Source: Nocardia australiensis
Lineage (GTDB): Bacteria; Actinomycetota; Actinomycetes; Mycobacteriales; Mycobacteriaceae
Assembly: GCF_020733705.1 (NCBI RefSeq)
Contig: NZ_JAJFZM010000017.1
Coordinates: forward strand, 186,001 to 250,000
DNA: 64,000 bases
Direction: 5' to 3'
Shown here: positions 17,813-27,155 of the stretch, one piece after another
Layout of the letters: each line of letters starts with the position of its first letter
How positions within the stretch are numbered: position 1 is the stretch's first letter
Position numbers and translations under genes: made by a program
Notes under the pieces: model-generated
Seen by the model: the letters and a program-made list of their open reading frames with translations, nothing else
Databases searched by the model: none
What the model was told of the DNA's origin: nothing

Positions 17813-18151
17813 CTACAACGCGTCGATACCGCGTTCGCCCGTCCGTACCCGGATGATCGATTCCACCGGAGTCACCCAAACCTTGCCGTCACCGATCTTT
17901 CCGGTACGGGAGGCCTCGACGATCACCTCGACTACCTTGTCGACCGACGCATCATCCACGACAACCTCGACCCGAACCTTCGGAACGAAATCCACGGAGT
18001 ATTCCGCCCCGCGGTAGACCTCCGTGTGGCCCTTCTGGCGGCCGTAACCCTGCACCTCGCTGACGGTCATGCCCAGCACGCCTGCCTGCTCGAGCCCGGT
18101 CTTGACGTCCTCGAGAGTGAACGGTTTGACAATTGCGGTGATCAGTTTCAT
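17813..18151 (-). CDS. glnB: Nitrogen regulatory protein PII
   Basis: PII signal protein of 112 residues (GlnB/GlnK type) that binds ATP/ADP and 2-oxoglutarate and controls the Amt transporter. It starts MKLITAIVKPFTLEDVK. The T-loop HTEVYRGAEYSVDFVPK carries Tyr51, the residue modified by GlnD in this family, and the C-terminal KVWVTPVESIIRVRTGERG contains the PII signature. The start at 18151 is chosen because AAGGAGG lies 10 nt upstream, inside the 3' end of amt; an ATG at 18160 would abut it. Only 5 bp separate it from the amt stop. Confidence 0.96.
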   Translation of the reverse strand: MKLITAIVKPFTLEDVKTGLEQAGVLGMTVSEVQGYGRQKGHTEVYRGAEYSVDFVPKVRVEVVVDDASVDKVVEVIVEASRTGKIGDGKVWVTPVESIIRVRTGERGIDAL

Positions 18152-18156
18152 TGTCG

Positions 18157-19536
18157 TCATGCCTCCTTGACGGCCGTACGTGCCGTGCCACCCACAGCAG
18201 CGAAATCGTATGCCGTTTCAGCGTGCTCGGACTCGTCCATGCCCACCGCCTCGGCTTCCTCGCTAGCGCGCAGCCCAATGGTGAACTTCACGATATAGGC
18301 AATGACCAGCGAGGCGATGAAGGAGAAGGCCAGCACGGCGCCCGCGCCGACGGCCTGACGCCACAGCTGATCGAAACCGCCGCCGTAGAACAATCCGGTC
18401 TTGCCCGCACCGGCTTCCGGCGCGGCGACGAACCCGATCATCAGGGTGCCGACGATGCCGCCGACCAGGTGGACGCCGACCACGTCGAGGGAGTCGTCGA
18501 AGCCGAACTTGAACTTCAGACCCACCGCAAGCGCACACAGCGCACCCGCGACCACACCGATGATGAGCGCACCGAGCACGTTGACCGACGAGCAGGACGG
18601 GGTGATGGCGACCAGACCTGCCACAATGCCCGAGGCAGCGCCCAGCGAGGTGGGCTTGCCGTCACGGAACTTCTCCACCAGCAGCCAGGCCAGCATGGCC
18701 GAACAGGTCGCGAGCACGGTGGTGATGAAGGTCGAACCGGCCAGGCCGCCGGAGGTGACCGCGGAACCGGCGTTGAAGCCGAACCAGCCGAACCACAGCA
18801 ACCCGGCGCCGAGCATGACGAACGGCAGGTTGTGCGGACGGAATGGGGTGCTCGGCCAGCCCTTGCGATTGCCGAGCACCAGCACCAGAGCCAAGCCGGC
18901 GGTGCCGGCATTGATGTGCACCGCGGTGCCACCGGCGAAGTCGACCGCGTGGAGCTGGTTGGCGATCCAACCACCCTCGTGCACGATGTTGCCGGCGGCG
19001 TCCTTCACATCGAAGTCGAAGACCCAGTGCGCGACCGGGAAGTACACGACCGTGATCCAGATGCCGGCGAATAGCAGCCAGGCACCGAATTTCAGTCGAT
19101 CAGCGACCGCACCCGAGATGAGGGCAACCGTGACGATCGCGAACATCAGCTGAAACGCGACGAAAACGCTCATCGGAATCGTGCCCGCGAGTGGAATATT
19201 CACCGCCGCGGTCGTCACGGCGCCGCTGGCGTCCTTGACCTCGGCAACCGAATTGCCACTGATCAGCCCCTTCAGGCCGAAGAACTGGGTCGGATTGCCG
19301 ACGACGCCGAACTTGTTGTCGCCGAAGGCCATCGAGAATCCGTACAGCGACCACAACACGCCAACGAGCCCCATCGCGCTGATGCTCATCATGATCATGT
19401 TCAGTACGTTCTTGGAACGCACCATGCCGCCGTAAAAGAATGCCAGGCCCGGCGTCATCAGTAGCACGAGCGCTGAACTTGCCAGCAGCCATGCGGTGTC
19501 ACCGGTGTCCGGCGCGCCGGTAAGGGGAAATGCCAC
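18157..19536 (-). CDS. amt: Ammonium transporter Amt
   Basis: Trimeric ammonium channel/transporter of the plasma membrane. The 459-residue protein has about 11 hydrophobic segments and Amt family stretches such as LLMTPGLAFFYGGMVRSKNVLN, WVFDFDVKDAAGNIVHEGG, GGTAVHINAGTAGLALVL and DDSLDVVGVHLVGGIVGTL with the pore histidines. The C-terminal tail (about 420-459) is cytoplasmic and probably contacts PII. The start is GTG at 19536, with GGAGG 8 nt upstream. It is the first gene of amt-glnB-glnD; the operator-like site at 19609-19646 suggests GlnR control. Confidence 0.95.
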   Translation of the reverse strand: MAFPLTGAPDTGDTAWLLASSALVLLMTPGLAFFYGGMVRSKNVLNMIMMSISAMGLVGVLWSLYGFSMAFGDNKFGVVGNPTQFFGLKGLISGNSVAEVKDASGAVTTAAVNIPLAGTIPMSVFVAFQLMFAIVTVALISGAVADRLKFGAWLLFAGIWITVVYFPVAHWVFDFDVKDAAGNIVHEGGWIANQLHAVDFAGGTAVHINAGTAGLALVLVLGNRKGWPSTPFRPHNLPFVMLGAGLLWFGWFGFNAGSAVTSGGLAGSTFITTVLATCSAMLAWLLVEKFRDGKPTSLGAASGIVAGLVAITPSCSSVNVLGALIIGVVAGALCALAVGLKFKFGFDDSLDVVGVHLVGGIVGTLMIGFVAAPEAGAGKTGLFYGGGFDQLWRQAVGAGAVLAFSFIASLVIAYIVKFTIGLRASEEAEAVGMDESEHAETAYDFAAVGGTARTAVKEA

Positions 19537-19608
19537 CTTAATGTCCTCCTCATCTCGGGCCCAGCCGACTCCGGCAAATGGACCTGAACGAAAGGGTGCT
19601 CATTCGGT

Positions 19609-19646
19609 GTTTCATCCGCGACGCTGTCGTGTTTCACCTAGGTGAA
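19609..19646 (-). promoter_or_regulatory. GlnR-like operator upstream of amt
   Basis: On the minus strand the order is TTCAC-6 nt-GAAAC-6 nt-GCGTC-6 nt-GAAAC. This has the spacing and the b-box (GAAAC) of the actinobacterial GlnR consensus (GTnAC-n6-GAAAC, two sites 22 bp apart); the second a-box is poor. It lies 73-110 bp upstream of the amt start. Further GAAAC motifs occur at 19674-19678 and 19695-19699 with weaker a-boxes. Confidence 0.5.
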
Positions 19647-19783
19647 CGCATGGCGCAGTTGTGTTGCTAGCACGTTTCGTGACCCCAACCACCCGTTTCA
19701 TGAGTGTTGCGCGATGCGTGTCGCAAGTATCTCGAAGAACGGAACCTCATCGTTACCGACGAGTAGATCTGGTGGACAACCTG

Positions 19784-21379
19784 TTACCCCAGCAAGGCGT
19801 CCACAAACGCCCCAGGCTCGAACGGCGCCAAATCATCGGCCCCTTCCCCCAACCCGACCAACTTCACCGGCACCCCCAGCTCGTGCTGAACCTGAAAAAC
19901 AATCCCGCCCTTGGCCGTCCCGTCCAACTTCGTCAGCACCACCCCACTGATATCGACAACCTCAGCGAAGACTCGCGCCTGCATCAGCCCGTTCTGACCA
20001 ACGGTCGCGTCGAGCACCAGCAGCACCTCGTCGACTTCGGCCTTTTTCTCCACGACCCGCTTGACCTTCCCGAGCTCGTCCATCAGCCCGGTCTTGGTGT
20101 GCAGTCGACCGGCGGTGTCGATCATCACGACGTCGACCCCTCGTTCGATGCCCGCGCTGACCGCGTCGAAGGCGACGGCGGCCGGGTCCGCGGCCTCCTT
20201 GCCCCGGATGGTGTCGGCACCTACTCGCTCGCCCCAGGTCTGGAGCTGGTCGGCGGCCGCGGCGCGGAAAGTGTCGGCCGCGCCGAGCAGCACGCGGCGG
20301 CCGTCGGCGACGAGCACGCGCGCCAGTTTGCCGGTCGTAGTGGTTTTTCCGGTCCCGTTGACGCCGACGACGAGAAGGATCGAGGGGTGGTCCGCGTGTG
20401 GCAGTGCGCGAATCGAGCGGTCGAGTTCGGGGCGCAGCGCCTCGATCAGTACCTCACGGAGCACGGCGCGGGCCTGGTCGGTGGTGCGTACGCTGCGTGC
20501 CGCCATTTCTTCGCGTAGTCGTTCGACGATCGCGGCGGTGCTCGCGGTGCCGAGGTCGGCCAGCACCAGGGTGTCTTCGACCTCTTCCCAGGATTCGTCG
20601 TCGAGGTCACCGCCGCCGAGCAGGCCGAGCAGGCTTTTGCCGACGGCGTTCTGGGAGCGCGACAGGCGACCGCGCAGACGGAGCAGGCGGCCTGCGGTGG
20701 GTTCGATTTCGTCGAGGGCGGGCGTTCTAAGGGCATCATCCGCGGTTTCGGCGGGCACCGAGGTGACGGACGGAGCCGCTGATTCGGACGGGGCAGTCGT
20801 GTCGGCTTCCGCTGTGGCGTCGGAGTTCACTGTGGCGTCGGCTTGCGCGGGCGCCTCGGTCGACGGTGCGCTATCGGCAGGTGCCGCGACGTCGGACGGG
20901 GGCGGGGTTTCCGTCGGCGCGGCAGTGCTCGGCGTCCCGGATTCGACTGGCGCGGCATCCGATACGGCCGCGGGACCCGGCTCGTCGGTGGCGGTGTCCG
21001 GCGTGGCGGTGGCCGAGTCGGCCTCGGCGGGCGTGGGCTCGAGTAGACCGACATCGTCATCGGGCAGCACGACGTTGGTGATGCCGCGCTTCGGGGCATC
21101 ACGCGGAGTCGCGGCATCATCACCGATATGTGGCTGCCCGTCGGTATCCGTGCGCTCTATGGGCGCGGGCTCCGGGCGTGTCGCGGCGGCCTTGCCCCCC
21201 TGACTGAAGCTGAACCCGCCCGCCGCCGAATATCCGCCTGACCGGTCGGTCAATTCCTTCTCTGAGGTGGGCGGCGCCAACGTGATGCGGCGGCGTTTGT
21301 ACAGGACGAATCCGGCGACAAACGCGGCCACCAGCAGGGCGGCGACGACGGCAATCAGGATCCAGGCTTCGGGGCTCAC
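19784..21379 (-). CDS. ftsY: Signal recognition particle receptor FtsY
   Basis: GTPase receptor for Ffh at the membrane, 531 residues. The N-terminus has a true membrane anchor (AWILIAVVAALLVAAFVAGF, followed by YKRRR), then a long acidic Pro/Ala/Thr/Ser-rich A domain (about 40-215). The NG domain carries GVNGTGKTTTTGKLARVL, DTAGRLHTKTGLMDELGK and TKLDGTAKGG. The start is GTG 21379 with AAGGA 8 nt upstream; the ATG at 21388 abuts that Shine-Dalgarno. It lies upstream of amt on the same strand, separated by 247 bp. Confidence 0.95.
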   Translation of the reverse strand: MSPEAWILIAVVAALLVAAFVAGFVLYKRRRITLAPPTSEKELTDRSGGYSAAGGFSFSQGGKAAATRPEPAPIERTDTDGQPHIGDDAATPRDAPKRGITNVVLPDDDVGLLEPTPAEADSATATPDTATDEPGPAAVSDAAPVESGTPSTAAPTETPPPSDVAAPADSAPSTEAPAQADATVNSDATAEADTTAPSESAAPSVTSVPAETADDALRTPALDEIEPTAGRLLRLRGRLSRSQNAVGKSLLGLLGGGDLDDESWEEVEDTLVLADLGTASTAAIVERLREEMAARSVRTTDQARAVLREVLIEALRPELDRSIRALPHADHPSILLVVGVNGTGKTTTTGKLARVLVADGRRVLLGAADTFRAAAADQLQTWGERVGADTIRGKEAADPAAVAFDAVSAGIERGVDVVMIDTAGRLHTKTGLMDELGKVKRVVEKKAEVDEVLLVLDATVGQNGLMQARVFAEVVDISGVVLTKLDGTAKGGIVFQVQHELGVPVKLVGLGEGADDLAPFEPGAFVDALLG

Positions 21380-21499
21380 GCGGACCATCCTTGCAGAACC
21401 GGAAATCCCGCAATACCACGCCGTCCCGGCACACCGACACAAGCCCCGAGATTTCTTGTCCTGCGGAACTTCTCGCGAAGGGACAATAGGATCGGCGAC

Positions 21500-21889
21500 G
21501 TGACCGATCGAAACGTGCTTGGGGGGCCGCTGGAAGAGTGCGGCACCGATCCTCTCACCGGGTTCTACCGGGACGGCTGTTGCAGCACCGGACCGGAAGA
21601 TCTCGGCAGTCATACGGTGTGCACGGTCGTCACGGCCGAGTTCCTCGAACACCAGGCGTCCATCGGCAACGATCTGAGCACGCCGCGCCCGGAAAACAAC
21701 TTTCCGGGGCTGCGGCCCGGAGACCGATGGTGCGTGGTGGCCGTGCGCTGGTTGCACGCTCATGAGGACGGCGTCGCCGCACCCGTCGTGCTGGCGGCCA
21801 CCCATGAGAATGCCCTGGAAGTGATCTCGATGGAGATTTTGCGCAAATACGCCGTAGACGTGCCCGACGACGTCAGCGACCTGCTCTAA
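21500..21889 (+). CDS. DUF2237 family protein
   Basis: A 129-residue cytosolic protein of the DUF2237 family. The N-terminal GGPLEECGTDPLTGFYRDGCC, CTVVTAEFLEHQASIGNDLS and FPGLRPGDRWCVVAVRW are family hallmarks, including conserved cysteines. No enzymatic role is established for the family. The GTG start at 21500 gives the expected length. It stands alone on the plus strand, divergent from ftsY (which starts 120 bp away) and convergent with smc. Confidence 0.88.
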   Translation: MTDRNVLGGPLEECGTDPLTGFYRDGCCSTGPEDLGSHTVCTVVTAEFLEHQASIGNDLSTPRPENNFPGLRPGDRWCVVAVRWLHAHEDGVAAPVVLAATHENALEVISMEILRKYAVDVPDDVSDLL

Positions 21890-22006
21890 GCGGACGACGA
21901 TCCGGCAGAGCTCAGCGCGACGCGCCTGCGGTGGGCCTTCTGGCGGCAGGCAGGCGAGCAGCGACGAAAACTCTCGTGTGACGGGACCTTCGACCCCGGG
22001 CAGGCC

Positions 22007-25000
22007 TCAGTCCGCCGCGCCCACCGTCGCCATATCCTCGCGGCTCAACCGCTGGCTGATCACCTGAGTGATGCCATCGCCACGCATACTGACGCCGTAG
22101 AGGGCGTCGGCGATCTCCATGGTCGGCTTCTGGTGGGTGATCACGATCAGCTGGCTCTTTTCGCGCAACTGCTCGAAGAGCCCGATCAGACGGCGCAGAT
22201 TGGTGTCATCCAGGGCCGCCTCGACCTCGTCCATCACATAGAAGGGCGAGGGGCGGGCACGGAAGATGGCCACCAGCAAGGCGACAGCCGTCAGGGACTT
22301 CTCGCCGCCGGACAGCAGCGACAGCCGCTTGACCTTTTTGCCCGGCGGCCGGGCCTCGACCTCGATGCCGGTGGTGAGCATGTCTGACGGATCGGTCAGC
22401 AGCAGCCTGCCCTCGCCGCCCGGGAACAGCTTCGCGAAGACGCCGACGAATTCACGCTCGACATCCTCCCATGCCTCGGTGAAGACCTGCAGGATGCGCG
22501 CGTCGACATCGGCGACCACATCGAGCAGGTCCTTGCGGGCGCTCTTGACGTCCTCTAGCTGAGTGGCCAGGAAGTTGTAGCGCTCTTCCAGGGCCGCGAA
22601 CTCTTCCAGCGCAAGAGGATTCACCTTGCCGAGAGTGGTCAGATCCTTCTCGGCCCGTTTCGCGCGACGTTCCTGGGTCTGCCGGTCGTAGGGCATGGGG
22701 GCGGGCGCGATGACCTGGTCGCCGCGCTCCTTGGCCTGTTCGTATTCCAGCCATTCCAGATCCGATGGCGGCATCGGCACATCCGGTCCGTATTCGGCGA
22801 TGAGGTCGTTGAGCGCGATACCGAACTGCTCGGAGATGGTCGCCTCCAGCTGTTCGATTCGCAAGGCCGCCTGGGCTTTCGCCACCTCGTCGCGGTGCAC
22901 TGCATCGGTAAGCTGGGCCAGCTGGGTGGCGAGGGCGCGGGCGCGTTCCTTCACCTGATCGACCTGCGCGGCACATTCGGTGCGACGGCGCACCAGATCG
23001 TCGCGCCGGGTGGCGGCCTCCGCGACGACCGCCTCGAGTTCGGCGGCAACCCGCGCGCCGGACTCGGCGACCGCCGCGGCCACCTCCGCGGCTTTGCGGC
23101 GTGCGGCGTGCGCGCGCTCGGCCCGCTCGCGTGCCTCGCGCTCGGCGCGGGCGGCGCGGCGCAGCGAATCCGCTTTGCCGCGAACCGATTCCGCGCGTTC
23201 CTCGGCGGTGCGCACGGCCAGTCGCGCTTCGACCTCCATCGACCTGGCCTCGGCCAGTGCGGCGGCGGCTTCCTCTCGCTCGCGACTTGCGGACTCGCTA
23301 CCCGCCACGCCGACCCCGTCGGCGTCGATATCGGCGTGCTCGAGCTCGGCGTTGCGCAGGCGGTCCTCGAGATCGGCCAGCGAGGCGAGGGACTCCTCGC
23401 GGCTCGCCTCGGTGTCGGCGCGCTGACCGGTCAGCTTTTCCACATCGGTCTGCGCGGAACGCGCGATCTGGCCGAGCCTGCCCAGCCGGTCATAGATCGC
23501 GACCAGCGCCTGATCGGATTCGTGCAATGCGAGCAGCGCCTGGTCGACGGCGTCCTTGCGGTCGACCTGCTCGGCGAGCGCACCCGAGAGCGCCGCCTCC
23601 AATTCCTCGGCGCGCCGCTGCGAGGCGACCAAATCGGCCTTGGCGGTGTCGATATCGGCCTGGATCTCCAGTTGGCTCGGCGCGCGATCGGATCCGCCGA
23701 GCACCCAGCCCCTGCCTGTGAGGTCACCATCACGGGTGACCACGCGCAACTCCGGCCGCACCGCCACCAACTCAACGGCGGCGGCCAGGTCGTCGACCAC
23801 CGCGACACCGGCGGTCAGCGCGAGGATCGCGCCGCGTACCGAGTCGGGGCCGTCCACCACATCCGCCAGCCACCGCGCCGCACCCGGCAATGCGCCGGCG
23901 TGCGCGGCCGACCGCTCGGCGCCGCCGAAGACCAACGCGGCGCGACCACCGTCGGCTTGCTTCAATGCTTGTACCGCCGCATGCGCGTTGGCGCCGGTGT
24001 CGGCGGCGACCGCGTCGGCAAGCGGGCCGAGTGTCGCGGCAACTGCGGCTTCGAATCCGCCGTCCACCCTGATCAGCCCGGACAAGGGCCCGAGCAGGCC
24101 TTCGGCCCGGTTCTCGACCAGCCAGGCCGCGCCGTCGCGTCGCGCGAGCCCCATGGCCAGCGCTTCGATACGCGCGCTCAGCGAAGCGACCCGCTTACCC
24201 GCGTCACGGTCCTGGTCCCGCAATTCGGTGACCCGTTGATCGGCGAGTTCCAGCGCCTGCACCGCGTGCTCGTGCTGCGCGTCCAGCCCCGCCTCACCCG
24301 CATCCAGTTCGCTGAGTTCGGTTTGCACCGTGTCGAATTCATCCTGCGCCGCGTCGCCGCGATACCGGGCTTCGATGATCGCCGCCGACAGTCGGGCGAT
24401 CTCCGTGTCCACCGACTGCGCGCGGGTACGCAGGGTGTCGACCTGCCCGGACAGCCGAGCCAAACCCTCACGCCGATCGGCAATGGCTCGCACCGCGGCC
24501 AGATGTGCCTGCTCGGCGGCCTTCGCGGCCTGGTCACGTTCGGCGAGCTGATCGCGCGCGGTCTCCAGGGTCTCGACCGCGATCTCCACCGACTCGCGCA
24601 GTTCGGCTTCCTCCGCTTCGACCCGGTGCGCCTCGGCCTCGAGCTGTTCGGGGTCACGACCGGTGCCGACCGGGGTTTCGGTATCCAGATGCCGTGCGCG
24701 GTCGCCCGCGATACGGATGGTGGCGTTGACCCGCTCGGCCAGCGCGGAAAGCTGGAACCAGATCTGCCCGGCGGCCTCCGCGCTCGGAGTGAGCCGCGAA
24801 AGCTGGAATTCCTGCTGCGCCAGTGCGGCATTGGCGGCGTCGAGCTCCGACTGCACGGTGATGTGCTGTTCGCGGGCGTACGCCTCTTTGCTCTGCTGGC
24901 TTTCCAGTTCGCGGCGCCGAGTAACCAGATCGTCGGCGGCCAAGCGGAGTCTCGCGTCACGCAGGTCGGCCTGCACGGTCTGTGCACGCCGCGCGACCTC

Positions 25001-25627
25001 GGCCTGCCTGCCCAGCGGTTTGAGCTGACGGCGCAGCTCGGTGGTGAGGTCGGTGAGCCTGGCGAGGTTGGCCTGCATCGCGTCGAGCTTGCGGACCGCC
25101 TTCTCCTTGCGCTTGCGATGTTTGAGCACGCCCGCGGCCTCTTCGATGAAGGCTCGACGGTCCTCGGGTCGCGATTCCAGAATCGCCGAGAGCTGGCCCT
25201 GGCCGACGATGACGTGCATTTCGCGGCCGATACCGGAGTCGCTGAGCAGTTCCTGCACGTCCATCAGTCGGCACGAGCTGCCATTGATCTCGTACTCACC
25301 CGCGCCGTCGCGGAACATGCGCCGGGTGATCGATACCTCGGCATAGTCGATCGGCAGTGCGCCATCGGAATTGTCGATGGTCAGGGTGACCTCGGCTCGA
25401 CCGAGCGGCGCGCGGCCGGAGGTGCCCGCGAAGATGACGTCCTGCATCTTCCCGCCGCGCAGCGCCTTCGCGCCCTGCTCCCCCATCACCCAGGTGAGAG
25501 CGTCGACCACGTTGGACTTGCCCGAGCCGTTGGGACCGACCACACAGGTGATGCCCGGTTCGAACCGCAGCGTCGTCGCGGACGCGAAGGACTTGAAACC
25601 CTTCAACGTCAGGCTCTTCAGATGCAA
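22007..25627 (-). CDS. smc: Chromosome segregation ATPase SMC
   Basis: Structural maintenance of chromosomes ATPase, acting with ScpA/ScpB in chromosome compaction and segregation. The 1206-residue protein has Walker A GPNGSGKSNVVDALTWVMGE (about 31-50), two long coiled coils rich in Glu/Arg/Ala, a Gly-rich hinge (about 505-650, ending RGWVLGGSDRAPSQ), the ABC signature LLSGGEKSLTAVALLVAIF and Walker B FYVMDEVEAALDD. The start is TTG at 25627 with AAAGG 9 nt upstream. The block ftsY-smc-acyP is conserved with M. tuberculosis, but acyP is here 4 kb further away. Confidence 0.96.
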   Translation of the reverse strand: MHLKSLTLKGFKSFASATTLRFEPGITCVVGPNGSGKSNVVDALTWVMGEQGAKALRGGKMQDVIFAGTSGRAPLGRAEVTLTIDNSDGALPIDYAEVSITRRMFRDGAGEYEINGSSCRLMDVQELLSDSGIGREMHVIVGQGQLSAILESRPEDRRAFIEEAAGVLKHRKRKEKAVRKLDAMQANLARLTDLTTELRRQLKPLGRQAEVARRAQTVQADLRDARLRLAADDLVTRRRELESQQSKEAYAREQHITVQSELDAANAALAQQEFQLSRLTPSAEAAGQIWFQLSALAERVNATIRIAGDRARHLDTETPVGTGRDPEQLEAEAHRVEAEEAELRESVEIAVETLETARDQLAERDQAAKAAEQAHLAAVRAIADRREGLARLSGQVDTLRTRAQSVDTEIARLSAAIIEARYRGDAAQDEFDTVQTELSELDAGEAGLDAQHEHAVQALELADQRVTELRDQDRDAGKRVASLSARIEALAMGLARRDGAAWLVENRAEGLLGPLSGLIRVDGGFEAAVAATLGPLADAVAADTGANAHAAVQALKQADGGRAALVFGGAERSAAHAGALPGAARWLADVVDGPDSVRGAILALTAGVAVVDDLAAAVELVAVRPELRVVTRDGDLTGRGWVLGGSDRAPSQLEIQADIDTAKADLVASQRRAEELEAALSGALAEQVDRKDAVDQALLALHESDQALVAIYDRLGRLGQIARSAQTDVEKLTGQRADTEASREESLASLADLEDRLRNAELEHADIDADGVGVAGSESASREREEAAAALAEARSMEVEARLAVRTAEERAESVRGKADSLRRAARAEREARERAERAHAARRKAAEVAAAVAESGARVAAELEAVVAEAATRRDDLVRRRTECAAQVDQVKERARALATQLAQLTDAVHRDEVAKAQAALRIEQLEATISEQFGIALNDLIAEYGPDVPMPPSDLEWLEYEQAKERGDQVIAPAPMPYDRQTQERRAKRAEKDLTTLGKVNPLALEEFAALEERYNFLATQLEDVKSARKDLLDVVADVDARILQVFTEAWEDVEREFVGVFAKLFPGGEGRLLLTDPSDMLTTGIEVEARPPGKKVKRLSLLSGGEKSLTAVALLVAIFRARPSPFYVMDEVEAALDDTNLRRLIGLFEQLREKSQLIVITHQKPTMEIADALYGVSMRGDGITQVISQRLSREDMATVGAAD

Positions 25628-25787
25628 ATTCGACGACCTTTCCGTGCGGTGGCCGGATATTCGTCCACCCTGCGGGGCGATCAGTCATGGTATCGGTCGC
25701 GGGCCGATTGCCCGGTAGCCGGGCGGGGAAGCGCCGCATACGATCCTGTCTGATCGCATGCCGCAATGTTTGTTTGGGAGCCAAGAA

Positions 25788-26588
25788 ATGCCAGCCGCGT
25801 CGGCCGGAACAATCGTGGCATTGCGGCTTGCCCGGATCGCCGCACTGGTGGCGGGCAGCTTGCTGTTCCTCTATGCCTGTGAGTTCGGCGACGGCACCGG
25901 ATCGGCGAGTTGGTGGGTCGAGGTCGCCTTCGCGGCAGGGTTGGGGATCGCGGGACTGTGCGCGGGCTGGTTTCAGATCACCCGCGCCCAGGCCTCGGCC
26001 GATCGCGAATTGCGTGATTGCTCCGACGGCCACGAACTGCGGGTCCGGATGTCCCCGTCCGGCAACCTCGTCGTGCACGCACGCGACCGCAGGGGCACTT
26101 ATCCGGATTACGAATGGACGTGGACGTTCCGCCCGGCCACCTTCCCCGCGATCCGAACCGCGCTCGGCGGCGGCGAGGGCGACCTGGTCGACTTACTCGA
26201 ACGCACAATCCCCGAACTGGATCAACACGGCTACGACGACCCGGGAGCCTGGCTGCGCGAACACGACATCCCGGCCCGCTACCGCGAAAGGGGCGATCAC
26301 CCCAATCGGATCACCCGCGAACTCCCGGTGATCGAGCTCGGACGGTGGGTCCCCTCTCGACGGGCACCGTCACAGCGTGATCGGTCCGCGCCAACTCATC
26401 GCCGCCACAGCTCCCGGCCTGATCACGGCGAGCCACGCGCCACGTCACGTCGCGACTTACCGCCACCAGCCCGGTCGGGTACCCGTCCGGCGGACGGACC
26501 GCGTTCGGCGGAATTCGATCCGGATTCTCCGTCCCGCCAAGTCCCCAACCGTTCCGGCGGGCGCCACGGGTGGGCATCGCAGCGGTAG
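25788..26588 (+). CDS. Hypothetical membrane protein
   Basis: A 266-residue protein I do not recognise. Two hydrophobic segments (about residues 13-27 and 38-62) are followed by a soluble domain (about 63-185) containing NLVVHARDRRGTYPDYEW and WLREHDIPARYRERGDHPNR, then a disordered Arg/Pro/Ser-rich tail (about 200-266). The start at 25788 has GGGAG 7 nt upstream; an ATG at 25758 is an alternative. It is convergent with the DUF1707 gene, 8 bp apart at the stops, and divergent from smc. The tail could be overextended if a frameshift occurred, but there is no sign of one. Confidence 0.6.
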   Translation: MPAASAGTIVALRLARIAALVAGSLLFLYACEFGDGTGSASWWVEVAFAAGLGIAGLCAGWFQITRAQASADRELRDCSDGHELRVRMSPSGNLVVHARDRRGTYPDYEWTWTFRPATFPAIRTALGGGEGDLVDLLERTIPELDQHGYDDPGAWLREHDIPARYRERGDHPNRITRELPVIELGRWVPSRRAPSQRDRSAPTHRRHSSRPDHGEPRATSRRDLPPPARSGTRPADGPRSAEFDPDSPSRQVPNRSGGRHGWASQR

Positions 26589-26596
26589 GCCGAACG

Positions 26597-27022
26597 TCAG
26601 CTCGGCCGGCGGCAGAACCTGCCGGATTCGAAACCGGTCAGGATGCGGAGAACCAGCACCGCGCCCCACGGACCGATCACCCACAGCGGCCACGGATAGG
26701 TGAACTCGCCGACGCCGAGCGAGATGGCACCCCAGATCAGCACAACGAGCACGCTGACTCCGAGCCACGCGCTGCCCTCGATCTGCTGCCAGATGGGGAG
26801 CCGCTTGCGCGATTCAGCGCGTTCGGTGGGCTCTTTCGCCAGCTTCGGCAGGTCTGCGAGGACGAGTTGCAGGTCGTCGCGAGTAGTCGTTTCGTACACG
26901 CGGGCGACCCGCTGGTCGTATTCGGCGAGATCGATCCGGCCATCCGTCATATGCCTGGCGAGCAGCCGCACCACCTTGTCACGCTCCGCATCGGAAGCCC
27001 GGGTACCAAGCGAGATGTCCAT
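26597..27022 (-). CDS. DUF1707 membrane protein
   Basis: A 141-residue protein with an N-terminal DUF1707 domain (ASDAERDKVVRLLARHMTDG, IDLAEYDQRVARVYETTTRD), a SHOCT-like short module, then two hydrophobic helices (about 86-103 and 110-128). DUF1707 proteins are common in actinobacteria; their function is not established, though some are thought to bind DNA or act in membrane stress. The start at 27022 has AGGACCGG upstream. It is downstream of the DUF350 gene on the same strand (133-bp gap) and may belong to that membrane-stress cluster. Confidence 0.82.
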   Translation of the reverse strand: MDISLGTRASDAERDKVVRLLARHMTDGRIDLAEYDQRVARVYETTTRDDLQLVLADLPKLAKEPTERAESRKRLPIWQQIEGSAWLGVSVLVVLIWGAISLGVGEFTYPWPLWVIGPWGAVLVLRILTGFESGRFCRRPS

Positions 27023-27155
27023 ATCCGGTCCTATCGACGAATCTCATACTCCACAGTGGAATGTAAAACAATGATGAATCCTCCAATGTGGAATGTCAAT
27101 GGACTACGAGATCTGCCGCCCCTCGATGCGCGGGCCGCGCGGCCGATCGCGCGAT

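Noticed and set aside
22895..25753. A 952-codon plus-strand open frame opposite smc
   Set aside because: It mirrors smc exactly, has no domain signals, and is the antisense frame expected in high-GC DNA. The same applies to long antisense frames at 3278-4915, 4758-6416, 1411-2580, 27810-28958 and 50013-51728.
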